Shown here one piece after another: positions 1-5,253 of a stretch of DNA of 5,998 nucleotides. The stretch covers positions 1 through 5,998 of the forward strand of contig JAMOSM010000145.1 in NCBI GenBank assembly GCA_027063075.1. Direction: 5' to 3'. The stretch comes from Nautiliaceae bacterium. GTDB lineage: Bacteria > Campylobacterota > Campylobacteria > Campylobacterales > Nautiliaceae. Position 1 is the first letter of the stretch, and each line of letters starts with the position of its first letter. A program made the position numbers and the translations under genes. The notes beneath the pieces are model-generated. The model was given only the letters and a program-made list of their open reading frames with translations. It did no database searches and was not told the origin of the DNA.

Positions 1-250
1 TGGCAGATTCATAATCTTCTCCTTCCCCTTTACATAAAAGAACGCTTCTTACTTCTTTTTTTGCTGCAATTCCAACGGGAAAACATTTTTTGTTTTTTCC
101 TTTAATCGAAGAGATAAAAGCTGCGTCAATTTTTCCTTTTTCAAACCATTCGTTTATTTTAGAAGGGTAGGATTTTTTAATTTTTATATTCTTTTTTTTC
201 AAAAATTGATAAAATGGCAAAAGGTTTAAGTAATTAATATGTCCTAACAT
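1..250 (-). CDS. mqnA: MqnA, chorismate dehydratase of the futalosine menaquinone pathway (5' part only)
   Basis: This is the N-terminal 83 codons of a minus-strand gene cut by the left edge of the window. The start is the ATG at 250-248, preceded by AAGG (complement of 256-259) with five bases between. The protein opens MLGHINYLNLLPFYQFLKKK, followed by KKSYPSKINEWFEKGKIDAA and then FISSIKGK, which is the pattern of epsilonproteobacterial MqnA proteins. MqnA converts chorismate to 3-[(1-carboxyvinyl)oxy]benzoate in the cytoplasm, the first committed step of futalosine-type menaquinone synthesis. The fold is that of periplasmic-binding-protein-like DUF178 proteins. It is divergent from the molybdenum cofactor operon, with a 39-bp gap. 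Only about a third of the usual length is visible, so the call rests on the N-terminal motifs. The related MqnD is the main alternative but is less likely. Confidence 0.8.
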   Translation of the reverse strand, partial: MLGHINYLNLLPFYQFLKKKNIKIKKSYPSKINEWFEKGKIDAAFISSIKGKNKKCFPVGIAAKKEVRSVLLCKGEGEDYESA

Positions 251-268
251 ATGAGCCTTTTTTTTGAA

Positions 269-277
269 ATTTTAGCA
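269..277 (-). promoter_or_regulatory. Probable extended -10 element for mqnA
   Basis: On the minus strand this reads TGCTAAAAT, an extended -10 (TGn plus TAAAAT). It would place the transcription start about 12 bases before the mqnA ATG. It lies in the 39-bp divergent gap. No equally good plus-strand element for moaD is visible there: TAGCAT at 273-278 would start transcription on top of the ribosome binding site, and TAACAT at 245-250 is inside mqnA and weak. The promoter of the moaD operon is therefore unresolved. Confidence 0.4.
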
Positions 278-289
278 TAAAGGAAAAAA

Positions 290-511
290 ATGGTAAGAGT
301 AGAGTTTTTAGGACCTATAGGAAAAGAGCCTATGGAAATAGATGTGAAAACATTAAAAGAATTAAAAGAGATTTTAAATAAAGATGAAAATTTAAAAGAG
401 TGGCTAAAAAATTCGGCTGTGGCTGTAAATGAGAAAATAGTTTCATCGCTTGATGTTAAATTAAAAGATGGAGACAGGGTAGCAATTCTGCCGCCTGTTT
501 GTGGAGGTTGA
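290..511 (+). CDS. moaD: MoaD, small subunit of molybdopterin synthase (sulfur carrier)
   Basis: This 73-residue protein has the beta-grasp ubiquitin-like pattern of MoaD/ThiS proteins and ends GDRVAILPPVCGG. The C-terminal Gly72-Gly73 is the tail that is adenylated and converted to a thiocarboxylate, which supplies sulfur to MoaE for making molybdopterin from cyclic pyranopterin monophosphate. The PPV.GG ending favours MoaD over ThiS, as does the directly following moaE. A cysteine stands where E. coli MoaD has alanine (PPVAGG). Length is close to the family norm of about 80. AAAGG at 279-283 precedes the ATG with a spacing of six bases. It is the first gene of a three-gene cofactor operon. 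The activating enzyme MoeB is not in the window. Confidence 0.9.
   Translation: MVRVEFLGPIGKEPMEIDVKTLKELKEILNKDENLKEWLKNSAVAVNEKIVSSLDVKLKDGDRVAILPPVCGG
503..507 (+). promoter_or_regulatory. Ribosome binding site that fixes the moaE start
   Basis: GGAGG lies inside the last codons of moaD, five bases before the ATG at 513. This strong site selects 513 rather than the in-frame GTG at 501, which overlaps the site itself and has nothing suitable upstream. Confidence 0.8.
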
Positions 512-512
512 G

Positions 513-947
513 ATGGTTGAGGTTTTTAAGGGAGGAATTCCGGTAATTGATACACTTCAGCGCTGGTATGAAGAGTTTAAACTTGAAGGATACGGTGCTA
601 TGATTCCTTTTATAGGAATTGTAAGACCTGATAATAAAATTGATGGTCTTAGTTTTGATTTGTATCTTCCGATGCTTAATGAGTGGTTTAAAAAATGGGA
701 AAATTTACCTGATGCAAAAATTATGATGGCTCACAGCTTTGGAGATGTTATGGTTGGAGAGACCAGTTTTTTGTGTGCCGTTTTTACAAAACACAGGCGT
801 GAGGGATTTAAATATCTTGAAGAATTTGTTGAAGATTTTAAAGCGAATGCTCCTATATGGAAGTATGATTTAATAAATGGAAAGAGAATTTTTGCAAAAG
901 ACAGGGCAAAAGAGTTAAAAAATGCTGGAATATTAAAGGAGGAGTAA
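513..947 (+). CDS. moaE: MoaE, catalytic large subunit of molybdopterin synthase
   Basis: This 144-residue protein transfers two sulfurs from MoaD thiocarboxylate onto cyclic pyranopterin monophosphate to form molybdopterin. Family landmarks occur in order. FIGIVR (33-38) corresponds to the F.G.VR strand. HSFGDVMVGE (74-83) matches the H..G.l.vGE stretch. KHRREGF (93-99) holds the conserved His-Arg pair, and FKANAPIWK (109-117) holds two lysines seven apart (Lys110, Lys117), matching the catalytic Lys119 and Lys126 of E. coli MoaE. The ATG at 513 is chosen because GGAGG sits five bases upstream. Only one base separates the moaD stop from this start, and the stop overlaps the moeA start by one base, so the three genes are probably translationally coupled. 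All key residues are present. Confidence 0.92.
   Translation: MVEVFKGGIPVIDTLQRWYEEFKLEGYGAMIPFIGIVRPDNKIDGLSFDLYLPMLNEWFKKWENLPDAKIMMAHSFGDVMVGETSFLCAVFTKHRREGFKYLEEFVEDFKANAPIWKYDLINGKRIFAKDRAKELKNAGILKEE
935..942 (+). promoter_or_regulatory. Strong ribosome binding site of moeA
   Basis: AAAGGAGG lies four bases before the moeA ATG and inside the last codons of moaE. Stop and start share one base (TAATG at 945-949), the arrangement expected for translational coupling. Confidence 0.75.
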
Positions 948-2143
948 TGCATATAAGTTTTGATAAATCAATAAAAATTTTAAAAGAGAATTTACCAGCT
1001 CTTAAAGATAGTGAGAGGGTATTTTTAGATAGTGCGTTAAATAGGGTTTTAGCTGAGGATGTTGTTGCAAAATACGACAACCCTTATATGCCAACGGCTT
1101 CAATGGACGGGTATGCGATAAAATACGAAGACCAAGATAAAGAAATAAAAATAATTGGTAAAAATCCAGCAGGAAGTTTTGAATTTGATGAAATAAAAGA
1201 AAATGAAGCCGTTAAAACTTATACAGGTTCTTTTATGCCAAAAGGGGCTGATACGCTTGTGCCTATAGAAAATGTTGAAGTAAGCGGAGATATTTTAAAG
1301 GTTGTAAAAAAGGTTAAAAAAGGTTTTTCAGTAAGACCCGTAGGGGAAGATTTCAAAAAAGGTGAAGTTTTAATAAAAAAAGGCACTCTTTTAAAAGCCG
1401 GAGAAATCGGGGTTTTAGCTTCAATAGGAGTGCCGGTTGTTAGTGTTGTAAAAAAACCGGTTGTAAGTATTTTGGCAACGGGTGAGGAAGTTGTTGATTT
1501 AGACAGTGAATTTAAAATGGGGCAAATCAGAAGTTCGAATAATTATACCCTAACAGCTCTTGCAAGAGGGTTTGGATTTGAGGCATTAAATCTTGGAATA
1601 GCAGGAGATAAAAAAAAGGTTATAAAAAGAAAAATTTTGAATGCCCTTAAAACAAGTGATGTTGTGGTAACAACAGGAGGAGTTAGTGTAGGAGATTTTG
1701 ATTTTGTAAAAGAGATTGTTGGGGAATTTGAAGTTTTGTTTCACGGAGTTAATATAAAACCTGGGCAGTGGGTAATGCTTGCACGCGCGGGGGATAAATA
1801 TATCGTATCTCTTCCTGGGTTTCCTTACAGCTCTTTTGTAACGTTTTTATTATATGTGGTGCCTATTTTAGAATCTCTTGAAGGAAAAAAAGTGTTAAAA
1901 AAGATAAAAGCAAGACTCTCTCACCCGTTTGAGAAAAAATTTGCTAAATATCAATTTGTAGCTGTAAATATTGAATATAAAGACGGAGAGTTTTATGTTA
2001 ATACTTTTGGAAAAAAACAAGGAAGCAGCGGAATTTTGACAAATCTTATAAATAATAAAGCCTTAATGTGTTTAAATGAAGGGCTTTATAGGCTTGAAGC
2101 CGGAGAGATGGTAGATGTTTTAGTTTATGAGAGGGTTATTTAA
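947..2143 (+). CDS. moeA: MoeA, molybdopterin molybdenumtransferase
   Basis: This 398-residue protein has the usual MoeA length. MoeA inserts molybdate into adenylylated molybdopterin to give active molybdenum cofactor in the cytoplasm. Landmarks in order are SMDGYA (52-57), TGSFMPKGADTLVPIE (93-108), SVRPVGEDFKKGE (128-140), ILATGEEV (175-182), VVTTGGVSVGDFDF (239-252) in the MogA-like nucleotide-binding domain, LPGFPYSS (289-296), and a C-terminal beta domain from about 318 with GSSGILTNL (359-367). Most families have LPGNPVSA where this has LPGFPYSS; I recall similar wording in other epsilonproteobacterial MoeA proteins. It is the last gene of the moaD-moaE-moeA operon. Its stop overlaps the convergent lipoprotein gene by four bases, with no terminator visible. 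Its last 48 bases are duplicated at 3454-3501. Likely clients are oxidoreductases such as formate dehydrogenase or periplasmic nitrate reductase, which are not in view. Confidence 0.95.
   Translation: MHISFDKSIKILKENLPALKDSERVFLDSALNRVLAEDVVAKYDNPYMPTASMDGYAIKYEDQDKEIKIIGKNPAGSFEFDEIKENEAVKTYTGSFMPKGADTLVPIENVEVSGDILKVVKKVKKGFSVRPVGEDFKKGEVLIKKGTLLKAGEIGVLASIGVPVVSVVKKPVVSILATGEEVVDLDSEFKMGQIRSSNNYTLTALARGFGFEALNLGIAGDKKKVIKRKILNALKTSDVVVTTGGVSVGDFDFVKEIVGEFEVLFHGVNIKPGQWVMLARAGDKYIVSLPGFPYSSFVTFLLYVVPILESLEGKKVLKKIKARLSHPFEKKFAKYQFVAVNIEYKDGEFYVNTFGKKQGSSGILTNLINNKALMCLNEGLYRLEAGEMVDVLVYERVI
2096..2143 (+). repeat. Direct repeat, copy 1: 3' end of the intact moeA
   Basis: These 48 bases encode the last 15 residues and stop codon of moeA. 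They match 3454-3501 at 40 of 48 positions with no gap. The mismatches fall at repeat positions 1, 2, 7, 8, 18, 34, 36 and 40. The match ends at the stop codon. Confidence 0.85.
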
Positions 2144-3402
2144 GGGGTTTTAATAGAGGCTTTAAATCTTAAATTTCCATATAAAGCTTCATCTTTTTCG
2201 TCTTCTGCCCCTGTATTAATCAGACCTAAATGGTATTCGTTTCTATCAAAAAACTGGCTTCCTCCTTTATCATGCAAGGGATTGTCTATCAGCGCCATAG
2301 GAGTGTATAAAAAAAGCCCGTTTTTATTGAGCTCTTTTTTTATTTTAACCATTTGATAATAAAAATTATAAATTTTTTTATTCCAACCTTCCGGGTTAAA
2401 TTCGTTTTCTTCTATTTTTCCGTTTTTGTTTTTATCATTCCACGTTCCGCTAGCTATTGCCACATATGCAAGCATAACAGGTTTTTTGTATTTTTTAAAT
2501 AAAAATTTAGAAAAGTTGTTTATTCTTAAATGAAGATTGTCAATTCCCGTGTCGTTTTCTGTAAGTTTTATAAGTTTATCCCCTTTTTTATAAAACTGAC
2601 TTACCATTTCCTGAAAAGAGATATAATCTAACTTATCGACTAAATATTTATATACATTATCAGCAAGACTCCACTCATACTTATCGCCTAATGAGCAGTT
2701 TTCATATCCGCATTTTTTTAGTTTTTCTTCTACCCCTCTATCTCCCGTATCCATCATACAAAGGGTAATTTTTGTATTAGGGTTTTTTTCTTTTATAATA
2801 TCAATAGCCGTTGAAAAAACCTCTGCCATTTTTTTGCCGTTTTTAGAATTGTTTATGTAAGGTTTATTAAATTCTGGTTCAATTATAACAATTTTTTCTC
2901 CTTTCAGTTCTGAAATGAAATCAGCAAAAATCTGTGTGTCTAAATAATATTTTTCTATTTCTTTTTCAGGAGGCGGGGATGTAACAAATCTATCTCCGAA
3001 ATAATAGAAGATAAAAACAGGTATGTATCCATTATTCATAGCTTTTTGAATTGAATGTAAAGGATACCAGTTTTTAGGGCTGTTGTTTTCAAACCAGCTG
3101 TAATTAAACCAGGTAGTAAAATATTTTCTTTTTTTTACAAAATTTATCGTTTTAATAAATGAGGTTTTATTAAAATCCTCAATATTTTCATAATCGAAAT
3201 TACTTAAATTTTCATCCATCAAAAAATTTAATCCTTCCATCCATTCAATACTCCCGTTTTTCATATAAAAAGGATATCCCATTCTAAGTGTAATTCCCAT
3301 TGTTAGAGAAGGAACTTTTATATTAGGCGTGTTTGAAGAGGTTTTACTTGAGTGATTACAACCGGTTAAGAAGATAATTAATAAAATTATTATCTTTTTC
3401 AT
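2140..3402 (-). CDS. Orphan secreted lipoprotein with one EF-hand calcium loop; possible barrel enzyme
   Basis: I do not recognise this 420-residue protein. It begins MKKIIILLIIFLTGC, a lipoprotein signal with lipobox LTGC and Cys15 as the lipidated residue, so it should sit on the periplasmic or outer face of a membrane. The rest alternates hydrophobic strands and helices, for example GYIPVFIFYYFGDR (125-138), EKIVIIEPEFN (169-179), KITLCMMDTGDR (211-222), DYISFQEMVSQF (259-270), KPVMLAYVAIASG (307-319) and NGLFLYTPMALID (361-373). This suggests a beta/alpha barrel like those of glycoside hydrolases, with Glu175 or Glu177 as a possible acid; this is inference. Residues 323-334 form a textbook EF-hand loop (DxNxNGxIxxxE). 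It is more AT-rich than its neighbours and is flanked by two copies of the moeA tail. It lies 91 bases downstream of the LPP20 gene on the same strand and may share its transcript. Confidence 0.85.
   Translation of the reverse strand: MKKIIILLIIFLTGCNHSSKTSSNTPNIKVPSLTMGITLRMGYPFYMKNGSIEWMEGLNFLMDENLSNFDYENIEDFNKTSFIKTINFVKKRKYFTTWFNYSWFENNSPKNWYPLHSIQKAMNNGYIPVFIFYYFGDRFVTSPPPEKEIEKYYLDTQIFADFISELKGEKIVIIEPEFNKPYINNSKNGKKMAEVFSTAIDIIKEKNPNTKITLCMMDTGDRGVEEKLKKCGYENCSLGDKYEWSLADNVYKYLVDKLDYISFQEMVSQFYKKGDKLIKLTENDTGIDNLHLRINNFSKFLFKKYKKPVMLAYVAIASGTWNDKNKNGKIEENEFNPEGWNKKIYNFYYQMVKIKKELNKNGLFLYTPMALIDNPLHDKGGSQFFDRNEYHLGLINTGAEDEKDEALYGNLRFKASIKTP
2401..2436 (-). other. EF-hand calcium-binding loop in the orphan lipoprotein
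   Basis: These codons give residues 323-334 of the lipoprotein, reading DKNKNGKIEENE. Asp1, Asn3, Asn5, Gly6, Ile8 and Glu12 match the canonical twelve-residue calcium loop at every key position. It is a single loop between strand-like segments. No second EF-hand loop or dockerin-type pair was seen. Confidence 0.7.
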
Positions 3403-3427
3403 ATTTTTTCTCTTTTTAATTTTTTTA

Positions 3428-3433
3428 TTTATA
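3428..3433 (-). promoter_or_regulatory. Possible -10 element for the orphan lipoprotein gene
   Basis: TATAAA on the minus strand would start transcription about 20 bases before the ATG at 3402. It lies in the AT-rich part of the moeA remnant. No TG extension is present and such hexamers are common in AT-rich DNA, so readthrough from the LPP20 gene is an equally good explanation. Confidence 0.25.
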
Positions 3434-3453
3434 TAGATGCTTCTGGCAAAAAT

Positions 3454-3501
3454 AGAGCCAAAGAGATGGTGGATGTTTTAGTTTATAACAGGCTTATTTA
3501 A
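3454..3501 (+). repeat. Direct repeat, copy 2: orphaned moeA tail
   Basis: This is the second copy of the 48-base moeA tail at 2096-2143, in the same orientation, 83% identical and ending at the same TAA. The two copies enclose the orphan lipoprotein gene, with the copies starting 1358 bases apart. Confidence 0.85.
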
Positions 3502-4045
3502 ATTCGTTTTCTATTTCTTCTTTTAGCTCTTCTTGGGCTTTTTTTGCTAAAAATTTTTGATACAGTGCTTCATTGTTATGAAGTGATGTTTTAATTTTGT
3601 TTTTAACCTCTTCTTTTGGAACTCCTATTAATACAAACATAGTTCCTTTAGGAGATACCCACATATCAAGCTGTTTTGAGTTTTGAATTGTCTGATATGC
3701 AACTTGTTTTGACACAGATTCTGTTGCTTTTTCAAATGTTTGATTGTCTCCGGCTCCTGTTGTGGCTTTAAACTGTTTAAACATATTTTTTATTTTTATA
3801 GAAATTCTTCTAGCAAGTGCGTCTCTTGCAGCCGCCATTGCCTCTTCTTTTTGAAACTGAAAATCCCCTGCTGAATTTTTTTGGGCAGAACCTACTGCTG
3901 TTATATACTCTTTTGTATCTTGAGGAGTGCATATCCAAGCGGGAGCTTGTGTATTGTCAATCTGGCATTTTTGATGTTGTGGCTGTTTTGAACATCCGCT
4001 AAAAAAGGTTAGTAAAACAAAGCCTGTTATTAATATTTTTTTCAT
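3494..4045 (-). CDS. LPP20-family outer-membrane-type lipoprotein
   Basis: This 183-residue protein starts MKKILITGFVLLTFFSGC, a lipoprotein signal with lipobox FSGC and Cys18 as the lipidation site. The mature part has PAWI (35-38), EYITAVGSA (46-54) and EEAMAAARDALARRISIKIK (67-86), then MWVSPKGTMFVLIGV (128-142). This is the layout of the LPP20 family, which includes Helicobacter Lpp20 and the Campylobacter flagellar protein FlgP. The C-terminus (157-183) is charged and helical, probably a coiled coil. The protein should be anchored in a membrane on the periplasmic side or at the surface. A specific role, such as in the flagellar base, cannot be told from sequence. The start follows AAGGAGAGAGA directly, downstream of a strong extended -10. 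Its last codons overlap the moeA remnant. Confidence 0.8.
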   Translation of the reverse strand: MKKILITGFVLLTFFSGCSKQPQHQKCQIDNTQAPAWICTPQDTKEYITAVGSAQKNSAGDFQFQKEEAMAAARDALARRISIKIKNMFKQFKATTGAGDNQTFEKATESVSKQVAYQTIQNSKQLDMWVSPKGTMFVLIGVPKEEVKNKIKTSLHNNEALYQKFLAKKAQEELKEEIENEFK

Positions 4046-4063
4046 TCTCTCTCCTTTTTACAA

Positions 4064-4072
4064 ATTATATCA
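4064..4072 (-). promoter_or_regulatory. Extended -10 promoter of the LPP20 lipoprotein gene
   Basis: On the minus strand this reads TGATATAAT, a perfect extended -10, about 18 bases before the ATG at 4045. AAGGAG of the ribosome binding site follows (complement of 4051-4056). T runs upstream at roughly ten-base spacing fit the promoters of Campylobacterota, which lack a clear -35 box. Confidence 0.65.
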
Positions 4073-4080
4073 AAACTCGC

Positions 4081-4086
4081 TAAAAT
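4081..4086 (+). promoter_or_regulatory. Probable -10 element for nspC
   Basis: TAAAAT on the plus strand would start transcription near 4093, just ahead of the AAGGA at 4096-4100. It stands back to back with the LPP20 promoter, with 11 bases between the two -10 hexamers, so the two genes may compete for polymerase. Confidence 0.4.
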
Positions 4087-4105
4087 TCTATTAAAAAGGA
4101 TGTTT

Positions 4106-5221
4106 ATGAATATAAAAACACCAGCTTATGTAATTGAAGAAGAATTGCTTGAGAAGAATCTAAAAATCCTTGATAAAGTGCAAAAAGAGGCAAACGCAAA
4201 AATTCTTGTAGCTCTTAAAGGTTATGCTACCTGGGCTACTTTTGATTTGCTTGAAAAATATCTCTCAGGTGCTACTGCAAGCGGGCTTTGGGAAGCAAAG
4301 CTTGCTCAAATGAAGCCTTGGGAGGTGCATACATACTCTCCTGCCTTTAAATATGATGAGATTGATGAAGTAGCGGATATTTCACATACTGTTGTATTTA
4401 ACAGTTTTAATCAGCTTGAGAGGTTTGAGACAAAAGTAAAAGATAAAGCGTTAATCGGACTTAGGGTAAATCCTGGGGTTTCATCGGCTCCCGTTGCACT
4501 TTATGACCCGTGTGCCCCATATTCAAGACTTGGAATTACAAAGGAAAATTTCAAAGCTAATAAACTAGAAAACGTCTCAGGTCTCCATTTTCACGCCCTT
4601 TGTGAGCAGCTTGATGATGCGTTAGAGAGGGTTTTAGAGGGATTTGAGAAAAATTTTGGTGAATACCTTAAAGATATGGAATGGGTAAATTTTGGCGGAG
4701 GTCACCATATAACTCGTCCGGGATATAATGTGGAAAATTTGATAAAAATTATAAAAGAGTTTAGGAATAGATATCCAAACATTAAAGACGTTTATCTTGA
4801 ACCTGGTGAGGCTGTTGGATTAAATGCCGGATATTTAGTGGCTGAGGTTTTAGATATTGTTGATAACGGGATGAAAATAGCAATACTTGATACAAGTGCA
4901 GAAGCTCATATGCCAGATGTTCTTGCTATGCCGTATCGTCCGAATGTAAGGGGTGCTGGAAAACCAGGTGAAAAAACTTATACTTACAGGCTTGGTGGGG
5001 TAACTTGTCTTGCAGGTGATGTGATAGGGGATTATAGTTTTGATAAGGAACTTAAAATCGGAGATAAGATAATTTTTGAAGATATGGCGATTTATACAAT
5101 GGTAAAAAATACCGCCTTTAACGGAATTAAACTTCCAAGTATTGTTATTAAAAGAAAAGACGGCTCGTTTTGGACAGCAAGGGAGTTTCATTTTGAAGAT
5201 TTTAGAAACAGGTTAAGTTAG
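4106..5221 (+). CDS. nspC: NspC, carboxynorspermidine/carboxyspermidine decarboxylase
   Basis: This 371-residue protein is a PLP-dependent fold-III decarboxylase acting in the cytoplasm. It converts carboxyspermidine to spermidine, or carboxynorspermidine to norspermidine, the last step of the aspartate-semialdehyde polyamine route. Visible motifs are ALKGY (36-40) with Lys38 as the PLP lysine, SGLWEAK (59-65), HTYSPAFK (75-82), HFHALCE (161-167), NFGGGHHIT (195-203), EPGEAVG (232-238), DTSAEAHMPD (262-271) and CLAGD (301-305) with Cys301 near the active site. The whole sequence follows the Campylobacter NspC pattern as I remember it. I chose the ATG at 4106 because AAGGA at 4096-4100 is five bases upstream; the in-frame ATG at 4100 abuts that site. 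The partner dehydrogenase is not in the window. It is divergent from the LPP20 gene and lies 32 bases before topA. Confidence 0.93.
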   Translation: MNIKTPAYVIEEELLEKNLKILDKVQKEANAKILVALKGYATWATFDLLEKYLSGATASGLWEAKLAQMKPWEVHTYSPAFKYDEIDEVADISHTVVFNSFNQLERFETKVKDKALIGLRVNPGVSSAPVALYDPCAPYSRLGITKENFKANKLENVSGLHFHALCEQLDDALERVLEGFEKNFGEYLKDMEWVNFGGGHHITRPGYNVENLIKIIKEFRNRYPNIKDVYLEPGEAVGLNAGYLVAEVLDIVDNGMKIAILDTSAEAHMPDVLAMPYRPNVRGAGKPGEKTYTYRLGGVTCLAGDVIGDYSFDKELKIGDKIIFEDMAIYTMVKNTAFNGIKLPSIVIKRKDGSFWTAREFHFEDFRNRLS

Positions 5222-5223
5222 TT

Positions 5224-5232
5224 TGATATAAT
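5224..5232 (+). promoter_or_regulatory. Extended -10 promoter of topA
   Basis: TGATATAAT starts three bases after the nspC stop and would give a leader of about 15 bases. AAGG at 5243-5246 follows, seven bases before the TTG start. T runs in the last codons of nspC lie upstream at suitable spacing, so topA probably has its own transcript beside any readthrough from nspC. Confidence 0.65.
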
Positions 5233-5253
5233 TTCGCCAAAAAAGGTTTTATT

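Larger units (their letters stand above)
3418..3501 (+). pseudogene. Remnant of the C-terminal end of a moeA gene
   Basis: In one frame this stretch reads NFFIYIDASGKNRAKEM followed by VDVLVYNRLI and a stop. The last 15 residues match the MoeA C-terminus (EAGEMVDVLVYERVI) at 11 positions, and DNA identity over the last 48 bases is 40 of 48. The frame is open upstream only to a TAA at 3382-3384 and holds no plausible start, because 3402 and below belong to the lipoprotein gene on the other strand. So only a tail survives. It sits between two minus-strand lipoprotein genes and overlaps the 3' end of the LPP20 gene by eight bases. Its differences from the present moeA (E to R, G to K, E to N, V to L) suggest a diverged moeA allele or paralogue rather than a fresh copy. 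The left limit is uncertain. Confidence 0.7.

Noticed and set aside
251..289. Molybdenum cofactor riboswitch upstream of moaD
   Set aside because: The gap is only 39 bases, far too short for the Moco riboswitch, and no matching stems are visible.
501..512. GTG at 501 as the moaE start
   Set aside because: It would put the strong GGAGG at 503-507 inside the coding region. The ATG at 513 has that site at ideal spacing and gives a normal MoaE N-terminus.
731..1080. Minus-strand open frames opposite moaE and moeA
   Set aside because: They lack family motifs and ribosome binding sites and lie wholly opposite well-supported genes, so they are shadows.
2155..2195. Inverted GCTTTA/TAAAGC pair as a moeA terminator
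   Set aside because: The stem is short and AT-rich with a long loop and no following T run, and it lies inside the lipoprotein coding sequence.
2401..2436. Dockerin or cellulosome module
   Set aside because: Dockerins need two paired calcium loops at the C-terminus. Only one loop is present and it is internal.
2096..3501. Integrative element with moeA-tail attachment sites
   Set aside because: The repeats resemble attL/attR in placement, but no integrase or other mobility gene lies between them, the repeats are only 83% identical, and the second copy extends as moeA-like coding sequence beyond the repeat. Kept only as an alternative.
3817..4002. Plus-strand open frame opposite the LPP20 gene
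   Set aside because: It is antisense to a motif-supported lipoprotein gene and has no ribosome binding site or recognisable domain.
4100..4105. ATG at 4100 as the nspC start
   Set aside because: It directly abuts its only ribosome binding site (AAGGA at 4096-4100). The ATG two codons later has correct spacing.
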